A stretch of DNA of 64,000 nucleotides from Lachnoclostridium sp. (GTDB lineage Bacteria; Bacteroidota; Bacteroidia; Bacteroidales; Muribaculaceae): positions 1 to 64,000 of the forward strand of contig JAMPAP010000003.1 of assembly GCA_023667185.1 (NCBI GenBank), written 5' to 3'. The stretch's first letter is position 1. Each line of letters starts with the position of its first letter. Shown piece after piece: positions 44,017 through 53,050 of this stretch. The translations under genes were made by a program, and so were the position numbers. Under the pieces are notes generated by a model, which saw only the letters and a list, made by a program, of their open reading frames with translations, did not search any database and was not told the DNA's origin.

Positions 44017-46203
44017 TCAGTTGCCCATCTCGGAAAGGAACTTGATGCGCACCAGGCGGATATCTTCCTCGGAATAGTCATCGCCGAGCTCTTTGATAGC
44101 CTCGTTGATGTCGTCGCTTTCGCTCTCTTTGAAGTATTCGAAGATGTCGTCCTGAGTATCCTCGTCCATTTCCTCGTTAATAAAATAGTTGATGTTGATT
44201 TTAGTGCCGGAGTAGACTATGGCTTCGATTTCGTCAAGGAGTTCGGAGAACTCGAGGCCTTTGGCATTGGCGATTTCCGGCAGGGGGACTTTGCGGTCGA
44301 TGGCCTGGATGAGATAGATCTTGAGGTTAGACTTGTTAGGCACGGTGCGAACGCGCAGGTCCTCGGGGCGCTCGATTTCGTTTTCCTCTACATGGTGCTT
44401 TATGACCTTGATAAACTCCTCGCCGTGATGTTTGGCTTTTCCGGCACCAATGCCGGGGATGTTTTGAAGCTCCTCAAGGGTGATGGGGTAAGTGGTGGCC
44501 ATAGCTTCAAGTGAAGCGTCGGAGAAGATTACGTAGGTAGGTATCTTCTGCTCTTTGGCTATTTTTTTGCGGAGGTCTTTTAGTATGCTGTAAAGCTCGG
44601 GGTCAGCCGCGTAGGATGCCCCGTTTTTGACGGTAGGCTCCTCCACTTCGTCGTTAAACTCGTTATCTTCAACAATCTTGAACGAAGTAGGTTTCTTAAG
44701 GAAGTTTTTACCCTCTTTTGTGACACTAAGTAATCCGAAGTTTTCGATGTCACGCTGGACATATCCGTTAAGAATAGCCTGACGGATAACGGTGTTGAGA
44801 GTGCGTTCGTCAGAATTTTCCTCACAGCCGAACACTTCGAGTTCGTCGTGATGATAAGAAACGATATCGTTGGTAGAGCGGCCGAGCATGACAGAAATTA
44901 CATGGTCGACTTTAAAATTTTCCTTCAGTGCCATTATGGTTTCGAGAACGGCACACAATTCATCTTTAGCTTCCACTTTCTTTTTGGGATTCAGACAATT
45001 ATCACAATTCCCACAATTGTCGTCAGTGTAGTCTTCACCGAAATAGTAGAGGAGGGATTTGCGGCGGCATACGCTTGATTCGGCGTAGGCCTGTGTCTCG
45101 AGGAGGAGTTGACGTCCGATTTCCTGCTCATTGACGGGCTTGCCTTGCATGAACTTTTCCATCTTCTGGAGGTCTTTGGCCGAATAGAAAGTTATGCAGT
45201 GGCCTTCGCCGCCGTCACGACCGGCTCGGCCGGTCTCCTGGTAGTATCCTTCGAGCGACTTGGGCATTTCGTAATGGATTACGAAACGTACATCCGGCTT
45301 GTCAATACCCATGCCAAAGGCTATCGTAGCGACGATAATGTCGATGTCCTCCTGCAAGAAGGCATCCTGATTGGCCGAGCGGGTGGCGCTGTCCATTCCG
45401 GCATGGTAGGGGAGAGCTTTTATGTTGTTGACACGCAGGATTTCAGTCAGTTCTTCTACCTTTTTACGTGAGAGGCAGTAGATAATACCTGAGCAGCCAT
45501 CATGGGCTTTTATAAAGCGGATGATGTCTTTGTCAATGCTGGACGTCTTGGGACGTATTTCATAATAGAGGTTAGGGCGGTTAAATGACGATTTAAACAC
45601 CTTGGCGTCAAGCATACCGAGATTTTTCTGGATGTCGTGCTGCACCTTGGGGGTGGCAGTCGCTGTCAGAGCTATCACGGGACGCTCGCCTATTTCGTTG
45701 ATTATGGGGCGTATCCTCCGGTATTCCGGGCGGAAGTCGTGACCCCATTCTGAGATACAGTGGGCTTCGTCAACGGCAAAGAACGAGATTTTCACACTTT
45801 TGAGAAACTCGATGTTTTCTTCTTTAGTGAGTGACTCCGGGGCAACATACAGGAGTTTTGTCTTGCCCTCAACGATGTCAGATTTCACCTGCTCTATCAT
45901 TGCTCTTGTGAGCGATGAGTTGAGGAAGTGGGCTACGTGATCCTCTTCGCTGATATTGCGCATGGCGTCGACCTGATTTTTCATTAGGGCGATCAGCGGG
46001 GAGATTACGATGGCTGTGCCTTCCATCATCAGAGCCGGGAGCTGGTAGCATAGCGACTTACCTCCTCCCGTGGGCATTAGTACAAACACGTCGTTACCCT
46101 CGAGCAGACTTGTCATGATCGCTTCCTGATTGCCTTTGAAAGCATCAAATCCGAAGTGAGTCTTGAGGACATCACGGAGAGCTTTTTTGTCAACTAATGT
46201 CAT
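44017..46203 (-). CDS. recQ: ATP-dependent DNA helicase RecQ
   Basis: The 728-residue RecQ has Walker A TGGGKSLCYQ (about 44-53), DEAH box AVDEAHCISEWGHDFR, helicase motif VI QETGRAGRDGG, a four-Cys zinc site (CRR...CGNCDNC) with the RQC winged helix, and an HRDC domain (about 535-610), then a further C-terminal extension. It unwinds recombination and replication intermediates. It leads the operon toward rimM and may also receive transcription from clpPX (82-bp gap). Confidence 0.95.
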   Translation of the reverse strand: MTLVDKKALRDVLKTHFGFDAFKGNQEAIMTSLLEGNDVFVLMPTGGGKSLCYQLPALMMEGTAIVISPLIALMKNQVDAMRNISEEDHVAHFLNSSLTRAMIEQVKSDIVEGKTKLLYVAPESLTKEENIEFLKSVKISFFAVDEAHCISEWGHDFRPEYRRIRPIINEIGERPVIALTATATPKVQHDIQKNLGMLDAKVFKSSFNRPNLYYEIRPKTSSIDKDIIRFIKAHDGCSGIIYCLSRKKVEELTEILRVNNIKALPYHAGMDSATRSANQDAFLQEDIDIIVATIAFGMGIDKPDVRFVIHYEMPKSLEGYYQETGRAGRDGGEGHCITFYSAKDLQKMEKFMQGKPVNEQEIGRQLLLETQAYAESSVCRRKSLLYYFGEDYTDDNCGNCDNCLNPKKKVEAKDELCAVLETIMALKENFKVDHVISVMLGRSTNDIVSYHHDELEVFGCEENSDERTLNTVIRQAILNGYVQRDIENFGLLSVTKEGKNFLKKPTSFKIVEDNEFNDEVEEPTVKNGASYAADPELYSILKDLRKKIAKEQKIPTYVIFSDASLEAMATTYPITLEELQNIPGIGAGKAKHHGEEFIKVIKHHVEENEIERPEDLRVRTVPNKSNLKIYLIQAIDRKVPLPEIANAKGLEFSELLDEIEAIVYSGTKININYFINEEMDEDTQDDIFEYFKESESDDINEAIKELGDDYSEEDIRLVRIKFLSEMGN

Positions 46204-46285
46204 GAGTGTGATTTAGGTTGATTGCCTTGTCGTCATCAAGGGGTGGTCTTGACGGCGATTTCAGACGGTTAATAATGTGATTTAC

Positions 46286-47554
46286 TTATTCGTTAAAATA
46301 TGCATTCTTAAGCTTTTCTTCAGCAAATTCTTTTGTTATCACGAGCTCGTCTATGCCCGAGGAGGGAGAGTTGTACATAGGATCGATCATGATGGTTTCG
46401 ACGATGGAGCGAAGGCCGCGGGCGCCAAGCTTGTATTCGATGGATTTGTCGACGATATATTCGAGGGTATCCTGTTCGAACTTGAGCTTTATGCCGTCCA
46501 TCGCAAACAGTTTTTCGTACTGACGTACGATAGAGTTGCGCGGCTCGGTAAGCACTCGCAGAAGGGCTTCGCGGTCAAGCGGGTCGAGGTGAACCAGTAT
46601 CGGGAGTCGACCGATGATTTCGGGTATCAGGCCGAATGACTTTAGGTCTTGAGGCGCGATGTACTTCAGATAGTTATCCTTGTCAACCTTGCCGCGCACT
46701 TCGTTGCCCCGAAATCCTACGACATGGGTGTTGAGGCGATGTGCTATCTTGCGCTCAATGCCGTCGAAGGCACCACCGCAAATGAAGAGAATATTTTTAG
46801 TATTTACCGCTATCATCCTCTGCTCTGGGTGCTTGCGGCCACCATTCGGCGGAACGTTGACCACGCTGCCTTCAAGAAGCTTCAGAAGACCTTGCTGCAC
46901 TCCTTCGCCTGAAACGTCGCGTGTGATTGAGGGGTTGTCGCCTTTGCGGGCTATCTTGTCGATTTCGTCGATAAATACGATACCGCGCTCAGCCTTTGCA
47001 ACGTCATAATCGCAAGCCTGAAGCAGTCGAACAAGGAGGCTTTCGATATCCTCGCCTACGTAGCCGGCTTCAGTAAGCACAGTGGCGTCAACTATCGCGA
47101 ACGGCACATTCAGAAGCCGTGCTATAGTTTTGGCAAGCAACGTTTTACCTGTGCCTGTCGGGCCTACCATGATTATGTTGCTTTTTTCGATGTCCACATC
47201 GTCAATGTCCTGTGCAAGGCGTTTGTAATGGTTGTAGACAGCCACGGCGAGATATTTCTTGGCTTCATCCTGGCCTATGACGTATTGGTCGAGGAAATCG
47301 CATATCTCGCGCGGTGTCAACTGTTTCCCCATACCTGTGGATGTATCACCGTGTCGGCCGGTGGTTTTCTTGTGAGAACCGGTGCTTTCTTCGGCCGAGC
47401 GGGTGTACTGGTTGATCATCTCGTTTATTTGTTCAACGCAATCTACGCAGATGTAAGAATTCTCGTCAAGCGGACTTGGAACCAGCAGATTGGTAGCTGA
47501 TGGTTCGCATCCGCAAAACGAGCATCTTGGTGAATTTTTAATTTTCTTAGCCAT
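46286..47554 (-). CDS. clpX: ClpX, ATPase subunit of the ClpXP protease
   Basis: The 422-residue AAA+ unfoldase has an N-terminal zinc-binding domain (CSFCG...CVDC, about 12-42), Walker A GPTGTGKT (about 131-138), Walker B IVFIDEIDK, pore and sensor motifs, and the C-terminal small domain. It follows clpP by 22 bp and forms the protease complex with it. Confidence 0.97.
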   Translation of the reverse strand: MAKKIKNSPRCSFCGCEPSATNLLVPSPLDENSYICVDCVEQINEMINQYTRSAEESTGSHKKTTGRHGDTSTGMGKQLTPREICDFLDQYVIGQDEAKKYLAVAVYNHYKRLAQDIDDVDIEKSNIIMVGPTGTGKTLLAKTIARLLNVPFAIVDATVLTEAGYVGEDIESLLVRLLQACDYDVAKAERGIVFIDEIDKIARKGDNPSITRDVSGEGVQQGLLKLLEGSVVNVPPNGGRKHPEQRMIAVNTKNILFICGGAFDGIERKIAHRLNTHVVGFRGNEVRGKVDKDNYLKYIAPQDLKSFGLIPEIIGRLPILVHLDPLDREALLRVLTEPRNSIVRQYEKLFAMDGIKLKFEQDTLEYIVDKSIEYKLGARGLRSIVETIMIDPMYNSPSSGIDELVITKEFAEEKLKNAYFNE

Positions 47555-47576
47555 TAATATATAATATGTACTACTC

Positions 47577-48284
47577 TCAATGTTTGGGATAAAGCACGTC
47601 GTCGATCATACCGTATTCCTTGGCCTCGGGAGCTGTGAGCCAATAGTCACGGTCAGCGTCACGTTCGATACGGTCAAGTGACATTCCGGAGTGGTCAGCG
47701 ATAATCTTGTAAAGCTCTGACTTGTATTTTAGGATCTCGCGGGCTGTAATCTCGATATCTGAAGCTTGTCCCTGAACGCCGCCGAGGGGCTGGTGGATCA
47801 TGACGCGGGAGTGGGGGAGAGCAAGGCGTTTGCCCTTGGCTCCGGCTACGAGCAACACGGCTGCCATTGATGCTGCCATACCGATGCAGATAGTAGATAC
47901 ATCGCTCTTGATATGCTGCATGGTGTCATAAAGCCCGAGTCCTGCGATGACTGATCCGCCGGGAGAGTTGATATAAATGGAGATATCTTTGCCCGGGTCT
48001 ACCGAGTCAAGATAAAGGAGCTGACCTTGTACGACAGTTGCTGTATAATCATTGACGTCAGTGCTGAGGAAGATGATGCGATCCATCATCAGACGTGAGA
48101 ATACGTCCATCTGAGCGACGTTAAGCTGGCGCTCCTCAATGATTGTAGGGGAGATGTAAGACGAGGTAATGGCAGGTGAAGCGGCTGCCGATGCAAGAGT
48201 AGAGGTAGAGTTCATGTACTGGTCAAGTGACAGACCATTCATGCCTAAATGCTTCACTGCATAATTTCTAAAGTCGTTGTTCAT
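47577..48284 (-). CDS. clpP: ClpP protease subunit
   Basis: The 235-residue serine protease has catalytic Ser139 (GMAASMAA) and His164 ([11 protein letters not shown]), with Asp further on. The N-terminal segment before the mature core (about 45 residues) is longer than in E. coli and probably contains a propeptide. It is upstream of clpX. The usual trigger-factor gene does not precede it here. I see no perfect TAnnTTTG box upstream. Confidence 0.97.
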   Translation of the reverse strand: MNNDFRNYAVKHLGMNGLSLDQYMNSTSTLASAAASPAITSSYISPTIIEERQLNVAQMDVFSRLMMDRIIFLSTDVNDYTATVVQGQLLYLDSVDPGKDISIYINSPGGSVIAGLGLYDTMQHIKSDVSTICIGMAASMAAVLLVAGAKGKRLALPHSRVMIHQPLGGVQGQASDIEITAREILKYKSELYKIIADHSGMSLDRIERDADRDYWLTAPEAKEYGMIDDVLYPKH

Positions 48285-48624
48285 AAGTATCTTATGTTCG
48301 TTTAGTTATCAAATGTGTGCATTGTCGCCTTTGGTATCACAGCAAAAATGCAACGTAAAATTATAAAATATTTTAGTAAATTGCAAATATCAAGTTATTT
48401 TTATAGAATGATTATCAAAAATCGTGCCTGATTTAAAACGTTTTTAGATATCCGCTTGTTAAATATTACTAAAATTTATGTAGAAATGTTTAAAATTATT
48501 CAAAATGAGTGAAATTGACCACAAAAAGCGTGATATGGTACAATATTAATGTTAAAGACTGTTTAAATATTTTATTTTGGAAACAATTAAAGATACTTTT
48601 GCATAGTGAAATAATATTAATTGT
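48285..48624. other. Divergent intergenic region, clpP / OmpP1
   Basis: This 340-bp AT-rich stretch separates divergent clpP and the FadL-like porin. I see the porin promoter at its right end, but no RNA gene, repeat or open frame, and no perfect -7 box facing clpP. Confidence 0.5.
48570..48601 (+). promoter_or_regulatory. Promoter of the OmpP1/FadL gene
   Basis: The -7 box TACTTTTG (48594-48601) is perfect, and TTTT (48570-48573) at 20 bp gives a three-of-four -33 match. Transcript start should be near 48608, about 17 nt before the ATG. Confidence 0.6.
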
Positions 48625-49947
48625 ATGAGAAAATCAATTTTAGTTACAGCCTGCGCATCATTGGTTGCATTGTCAGCAATGGCGGAAGGATATCAAGTAA
48701 ATTCATTATCAGCTAAGCAGATAGGTATGGGCCATACCGGCGTCGCTCAGAATCTTGGTGCCGAAAGTATGTTCTTCAACCCCGGAGCTTTGGGCTTCAT
48801 GGAAGAGACCCTCGACCTCGCCGGGTCGTTCACCGCCATCATGCCTACGGCTTACGCAACACATAATGGCATAGAATATAAGACTGATATGTCAATATCC
48901 ACTCCTATTGGCGTCCATGCAGCATTTGCCATCTATGACAACCTTAAAGCCGGTGTCTCTTTCTATACTCCCTACGGAAGCAATATTGATTGGACCGAAA
49001 ACTGGCCCGGCGCCGTGCTTAACCAGAGCGTATCGTTGAAAGTATTTACCATTCAGCCTACCGTCTCATGGAAGATAATACCCAAGCTGTCAGTCGGTCT
49101 CGGCTTTATGGTGACATGGGGCGGGGTAGACCTCAACAAAGCTATCCTCTCAGGCGCGTCGTTTGATGCTCTGGCCGGATCTATGGGTCTTAATATTCCA
49201 GCATTCGGAAACACCACCCCGGCGTCAATTAATCTCAATGGTAATGCTGATGTAACCTTAGGATTTAATATCGGTGCAATGTATGAGATCAACTCCAAGT
49301 GGAACGTTGGCGCATCTTTCCGCACCAAGATGAACATGAAAGTTGGTGCCGGAAAAGCATCCGTGACCTATGCAAACGAAATAGCACGCGCGATTCTTGA
49401 ATCGAAAGTGGGTCTTCTTAACGAAGCTAACTTCAAGGCATCAATGCCTGCCCCCTGGGTACTTTCACTCGGTACTGCCTATAAGCCCATTGAAAAGCTG
49501 ACTCTCGCGCTCGATGCCCGCCTCACCGGCTGGAGCGCCTACAAGACACTTGACATTGAATTCCTAAGCGAGCAGCTCACAGGCTTCAACCAGCACATCA
49601 CCAAGGACTACAAAAACGCCTGGTGTTTCTCACTTGGCGGACAGTATGCCGTGACTGATCGCTGCGACCTCCGCCTCGGCCTGATGATCGACACCACTCC
49701 GGTTAACAACCAGTATTATAACCCCGAGACTCCCGGTATGACCAAAATCGAGCCTACCTGCGGCGTTTCCTTCCGTCCGATCAAAGGCCTCTCCATCGAC
49801 TTCGGCTTCATGTATATCCACGGATGCGGCAAGAAGGGCGTAACCGGCGAATATGACAACGTGCTGACCAATAGCACCTCGAAATTCACTGCCGACTACA
49901 AGCTCCACTCCTACGCCCCCGCTCTCGGCCTCAGCTATAGCTTCTAA
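48625..49947 (+). CDS. OmpP1/FadL/TodX-family outer-membrane channel
   Basis: The 440-residue protein has a signal peptide (ending SAMAEG), the N-terminal hatch (YQVNSLSAKQIGMGHTG...SMFFNPGAL) and a long beta barrel ending in Phe (LSYSF), the typical C-terminal insertion signal. The family takes up long-chain fatty acids or aromatic hydrophobic compounds through the outer membrane. It has its own promoter and is followed by a strong hairpin. The specific ligand is unknown. Confidence 0.93.
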   Translation: MRKSILVTACASLVALSAMAEGYQVNSLSAKQIGMGHTGVAQNLGAESMFFNPGALGFMEETLDLAGSFTAIMPTAYATHNGIEYKTDMSISTPIGVHAAFAIYDNLKAGVSFYTPYGSNIDWTENWPGAVLNQSVSLKVFTIQPTVSWKIIPKLSVGLGFMVTWGGVDLNKAILSGASFDALAGSMGLNIPAFGNTTPASINLNGNADVTLGFNIGAMYEINSKWNVGASFRTKMNMKVGAGKASVTYANEIARAILESKVGLLNEANFKASMPAPWVLSLGTAYKPIEKLTLALDARLTGWSAYKTLDIEFLSEQLTGFNQHITKDYKNAWCFSLGGQYAVTDRCDLRLGLMIDTTPVNNQYYNPETPGMTKIEPTCGVSFRPIKGLSIDFGFMYIHGCGKKGVTGEYDNVLTNSTSKFTADYKLHSYAPALGLSYSF

Positions 49948-50052
49948 TTGTTTATCGTGTTGAAGCGGCGATAAAAATATCAGATAATACGAAGTTTACG
50001 TAATTTTTATTGGTTGCTATTTGACTGTTCACCCTTAGACGAGAAAAGAAAT

Positions 50053-50105
50053 GTCGCTCCATGGCTCTAATTCTAATGATAATTAAAATTGAACCATGGA
50101 GCGAC
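50053..50105. terminator. Bidirectional terminator between OmpP1 and flavodoxin genes
   Basis: A perfect 12-bp inverted repeat (50053-50064 with 50094-50105, 29-nt loop) lies between two converging genes. It is flanked by an A-rich side and a T-rich side, so it can end transcripts from both strands. Confidence 0.8.
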
Positions 50106-50122
50106 TTTATTCGCTTAAAGAA

Positions 50123-50659
50123 TTAGATACGCTTTCCCATTTCGTAGGCTTCAGCGAGAGCTTTGTGACCCTTGATGTCACCGGGCATAGTGACGCCGCC
50201 GCCGAACACTGAGCCTTTCAATGAGGCTCGTTCGAAGCAGTCAATCCAACCTTGAAGCCCGGAGATGGCACGATGAGGTGTTTCAGGTTCATCATCAGCC
50301 GCACTGGTCAGCAAATAAATATCGGTAAACTTATAGTCGGAACCAAAAAGAGGATTACCACGGTCAATCATGGTCTTCATCTGCCCCGACATCTCATAAT
50401 AGTATATGGGAGTTGCCCAGGCAATCACCTCGGCATCGTGCATCTTCTCGACTATAACGGGCGCATCATCTTTAATGACGCATTTTCCGGTCTTCTGACA
50501 GGCGAGACATCCCATACAGTATTTTATTTCTTTGTCACGCAGACAGATGACTTCTACATCGTTGCCTGCTTCTTTTGCTCCACGAGCAAATTCTTCGGCT
50601 AAAGCATGCGAATTGCTGTTAGCGCGTGGGCTGGTTGAAATTATGAGTACTTTCTTCAT
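50123..50659 (-). CDS. NAD(P)H-dependent FMN reductase / flavodoxin-family protein
   Basis: The 178-residue protein has an FMN-binding flavodoxin fold: phosphate loop ISTSPRANSNSHAL (about 7-20) and ATPIYYYEMSGQMK (about 86-99). An additional Cys cluster (CMGCLACQKTGKC, 48-60) may bind Fe-S or metal. Such reductases reduce quinones, nitro-compounds or azo compounds. It is last in a three-gene operon after the cyclophilin-like protein (4-bp overlap) and the flavodoxin lipoprotein. Confidence 0.88.
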   Translation of the reverse strand: MKKVLIISTSPRANSNSHALAEEFARGAKEAGNDVEVICLRDKEIKYCMGCLACQKTGKCVIKDDAPVIVEKMHDAEVIAWATPIYYYEMSGQMKTMIDRGNPLFGSDYKFTDIYLLTSAADDEPETPHRAISGLQGWIDCFERASLKGSVFGGGVTMPGDIKGHKALAEAYEMGKRI

Positions 50660-51207
50660 TTTATCATTGTTTTCTTTCCGTTGATAATATATACACCTTG
50701 ATTGAGATGGCGAGTTGTAACTATTCGACCATTCAGGTCATAAACCTTATCCGTTGCAACTTGGTCCGTCGCTATCTCGTCGATTCCTGACTGTGATGTG
50801 AGCGAAATGGTCAACGTAATTTTTCCATTACCGAGAAATTGTCGTACACTTTCAGCAGTGGCATTGTCAATCTTACCTAATGGGGTATAATCCCAAGAGT
50901 TTGTGCCATAGAAAATCACCATCTGATTGCCTTGATAGAGCATGATGTCGCCGGGAACGGTAGAGATATCCGTATCGGAAGTGGTGAAGCTTTGGGGTAG
51001 CGCTCCTACTTTTTCAAAGCCACCATAGTCGCTCATCGTGATGCTCACGGGCTCCTTTTCGAGTAGAGCGACCAGTTCGCGACACGCCGCATTGTCATCC
51101 AGCGTTGCCGTGGCCGTCCGCCCGTCAACAGAGAGAGTCACTCTCGTTTGTGCCGATGCCATAATAGATATTACTGTCAAGATTAACGTAATTGATAAAT
51201 TTCTCAT
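50656..51207 (-). CDS. Cyclophilin-like fold protein, exported
   Basis: The 183-residue protein has a signal peptide (ending MASAQ), a cyclophilin-like domain (about 20-130, GDIMLYQGNQMVIFYGTNSW) and a C-terminal sorting-type segment (VYDLNGRIVTTRHLNQGVYI) like those used for surface delivery in Bacteroidetes. The cyclophilin-like family is often next to flavodoxin genes, as here. Its partner may be the flavodoxin lipoprotein, 7 bp upstream. Enzymatic activity is unknown. Confidence 0.85.
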   Translation of the reverse strand: MRNLSITLILTVISIMASAQTRVTLSVDGRTATATLDDNAACRELVALLEKEPVSITMSDYGGFEKVGALPQSFTTSDTDISTVPGDIMLYQGNQMVIFYGTNSWDYTPLGKIDNATAESVRQFLGNGKITLTISLTSQSGIDEIATDQVATDKVYDLNGRIVTTRHLNQGVYIINGKKTMIK

Positions 51208-51214
51208 AGACTCC

Positions 51215-51787
51215 TCATTTTATAACTTCTTCAGTCCAACCCTTAATTTGGATTTCGTCCATATCGTTCAGCAATTTGCCCGGCTTGAATGTGGCTTTGG
51301 GCGCTGACACTCGCAAATCTTTCTCGGTGTAGCCATATTCACTGCCACCTGATGTGGCAAAGGGAATGATTACCTTGCCATCGGTGTTATAGCTTTCAAG
51401 AAACGTGTTGATTATGGTCGGAGCAGTGTACCACCAAATAGGAAATCCTAAATAGATTGTATCGTATTGCTCAAAGTTTTCAACCTTGTTGGAAATGCCG
51501 GGACGAGTGGTACGGTCTTTAGACTCACGGGTACCTCTTGCACTGTCATTCCAGCCGTCGAGGTCTTCCTCTGTGTAAGGCTGTTCGGGCCGAATCTCAA
51601 ATAGGTCGCCCCCGGTAGCAGCAGCCACCTTTTCGGCCGCAGCCTTGGTGTGACCTTGTGCTGAGAAATAAGCAATAAGTGTCTTGTTCTCATTGGTTTC
51701 TGTGGTGGCTTTCTCGCCTGTTTTAGATGCGCAAGCTGTAAATGTCAGCCCCAATACGCATAAAATTGCTGTTACGATACGGTTCAT
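51215..51787 (-). CDS. Flavodoxin-type lipoprotein
   Basis: The 190-residue protein has a lipobox TFTAC (Cys19) and a flavodoxin fold: FMN phosphate loop AYFSAQGHTKAAAEKV (about 39-54) and FPIWWYTAPTIINTF (about 115-129). Most flavodoxins are cytosolic; this one is membrane-anchored on the outer face of the inner membrane or in the outer membrane. It leads an operon with a cyclophilin-like protein and an FMN reductase, suggesting an extracytoplasmic redox step. It has a perfect -7 box upstream. Confidence 0.88.
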   Translation of the reverse strand: MNRIVTAILCVLGLTFTACASKTGEKATTETNENKTLIAYFSAQGHTKAAAEKVAAATGGDLFEIRPEQPYTEEDLDGWNDSARGTRESKDRTTRPGISNKVENFEQYDTIYLGFPIWWYTAPTIINTFLESYNTDGKVIIPFATSGGSEYGYTEKDLRVSAPKATFKPGKLLNDMDEIQIKGWTEEVIK

Positions 51788-51838
51788 AACTTACGGATTT
51801 GTGATTATTGTTCAGATTTCAAGCTGTTTATAATAACG

Positions 51839-51846
51839 CAAATTTA
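51839..51846 (-). promoter_or_regulatory. -7 box of the flavodoxin operon
   Basis: The minus strand reads TAAATTTG, a perfect TAnnTTTG, about 50 bp before the ATG at 51787. The -33 match is poor. Confidence 0.5.
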
Positions 51847-51964
51847 TCAATTTTTGACGAGCCACAGCCTCATTTCGGTGATTTTGGTAAGAATTTCCAT
51901 AATATTGTTTAATCCTTGTCACGTGATGACGTGTTTATTTGCTGATAACCAAAAAATATAAAAT

Positions 51965-52176
51965 GAGTATTCCGAACTTTACCCTTCAATATAAAAACTA
52001 ATCTCAGGCGCGGAGCGCTGTTGTTGTCAGTCATCGCTTTAGCGCTTCGCCTTAGCGAAGAAACCCCACGTTTACGTGGGGTGAGTTGATAATCAGACTA
52101 TTGATCCTCGGAGAGGCGATGTTGTGGTAACTACCTTTATTACTTATTTTCACAAAGGGTAAAGTTGAGGATACTC
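51965..52176. mobile_element. 212-bp MITE-like element with terminal inverted repeats
   Basis: The 22-bp ends (51965-51986 and 52155-52176) are inverted repeats matching at 19 of 22 positions. They are flanked by an identical 7-bp direct repeat, ATAAAAT, at 51958-51964 and 52177-52183, as expected of a target duplication. There is no coding sequence. The interior holds at least three clean hairpins in a row: CGCTTTAGCG (52035-52044), CTTCGC-CTTA-GCGAAG (52045-52060) and CCCCACG-TTTA-CGTGGGG (52064-52081), plus an imperfect one at about 52005-52020. It is probably mobilised by a transposase encoded elsewhere. The AT-rich duplication could be chance, so I hold moderate confidence. Confidence 0.7.
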
Positions 52177-52231
52177 ATAAAATATAATTAACAAAAATCT
52201 TTGGATAAATTCGGCATCAATATTGACTTGA

Positions 52232-52263
52232 TTTGGGCTTGTGACCGAAATTTGTTATTTTTG
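52232..52263 (+). promoter_or_regulatory. Promoter of surE
   Basis: TTTG (52232-52235) and TATTTTTG (52256-52263), separated by 20 bp, match the Bacteroidetes consensus completely. This places the transcript start near 52270 and supports the ATG at 52283; the longer frame from 52241 would start upstream of the -7 box. Confidence 0.8.
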
Positions 52264-52282
52264 CAGGAAAAATAATTGGAAT

Positions 52283-53050
52283 ATGGATAGTTCACGCCCC
52301 TTGATACTAATTAGTAACGATGATGGCTATGATGCTCCGGGCATCAATCAGCTTGCGCGGATTGCTTCACGTCATGGCGATGTAGTGATCGCTGCGCCTG
52401 ATGATGCTCAGTCAGGAAAATCTTCGGCTCTTACGGTAAGTTCGCCCCTTTATGTCCGTAAACACGCGGCCACGGATTACGCGCGGATTTTCAGCATTAC
52501 CGGGACTCCGGTGGATTGCGTCAAGCTCTCGATGCACGCTATTCTTGACCGCAAGCCGGATCTTGTTCTCTCGGGAATAAATCATGGATCAAATGCTGCA
52601 GTCAACAATATCTATTCCGGTACGATGGGTGCCGCAATGGAGGGGTGTGTGCTCGGTATTCCGTCAATAGGATTTTCGATTCTCAGCCATTCGTGGGGAG
52701 TTAACCTTGAGCCCTGCAGCCCGTTTGTAGATCATATTATTGGCAAAGTCCTTTCCACCGGGTTGCCTGACGGAGTATGCCTGAATGTAAATTTCCCGGC
52801 CACTAAGCAAATAAGCGGTGTGAAGGTCGTAAGAGCGGCGCGCGGCTATTGGAGTGAGGAATATGCTGATTATGCCACGCCTCACGGCACGCCTTTCTAT
52901 TGGCTGACAGGTACTTTTGTAAATCTGGAGCCTGACTGTGACGAGACTGATGAATATTGGCTCGGCCGCGGATACGGCTCGATAGTGCCTATTCGACCCG
53001 AGCAGACTGCAAAGGATCTCGTAGCGGATCTTGCATCACTTGCCGAGTGA
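52283..53050 (+). CDS. surE: 5'/3'-nucleotidase SurE
   Basis: The start at MDSSRPLILISNDDGYDAPG gives 255 aa, the family's normal length. Metal ligands are visible as ISNDDGYDAPG (Asp-Asp) and later LSGINHGSNAA. SurE dephosphorylates nucleoside monophosphates and short polyphosphates in stationary phase and stress. It is monocistronic with a consensus promoter. Its last 15 bp overlap the tail of the convergent glycosyltransferase gene. Confidence 0.95.
   Translation: MDSSRPLILISNDDGYDAPGINQLARIASRHGDVVIAAPDDAQSGKSSALTVSSPLYVRKHAATDYARIFSITGTPVDCVKLSMHAILDRKPDLVLSGINHGSNAAVNNIYSGTMGAAMEGCVLGIPSIGFSILSHSWGVNLEPCSPFVDHIIGKVLSTGLPDGVCLNVNFPATKQISGVKVVRAARGYWSEEYADYATPHGTPFYWLTGTFVNLEPDCDETDEYWLGRGYGSIVPIRPEQTAKDLVADLASLAE

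Larger units (their letters stand above)
51788..52282. other. Intergenic region with a MITE-like element and two promoters
   Basis: This 495-bp gap contains the flavodoxin-operon promoter at its left end, a 212-bp MITE-like element (51965-52176) with a flanking 7-bp duplication, and the surE promoter at its right end. No open frame or RNA gene is seen. Confidence 0.7.

Noticed and set aside
52064..52081. CCCCACG-TTTA-CGTGGGG as a CRISPR repeat
   Set aside because: It occurs once, with no spacer/repeat periodicity and no cas genes; it is a hairpin of the MITE-like element.
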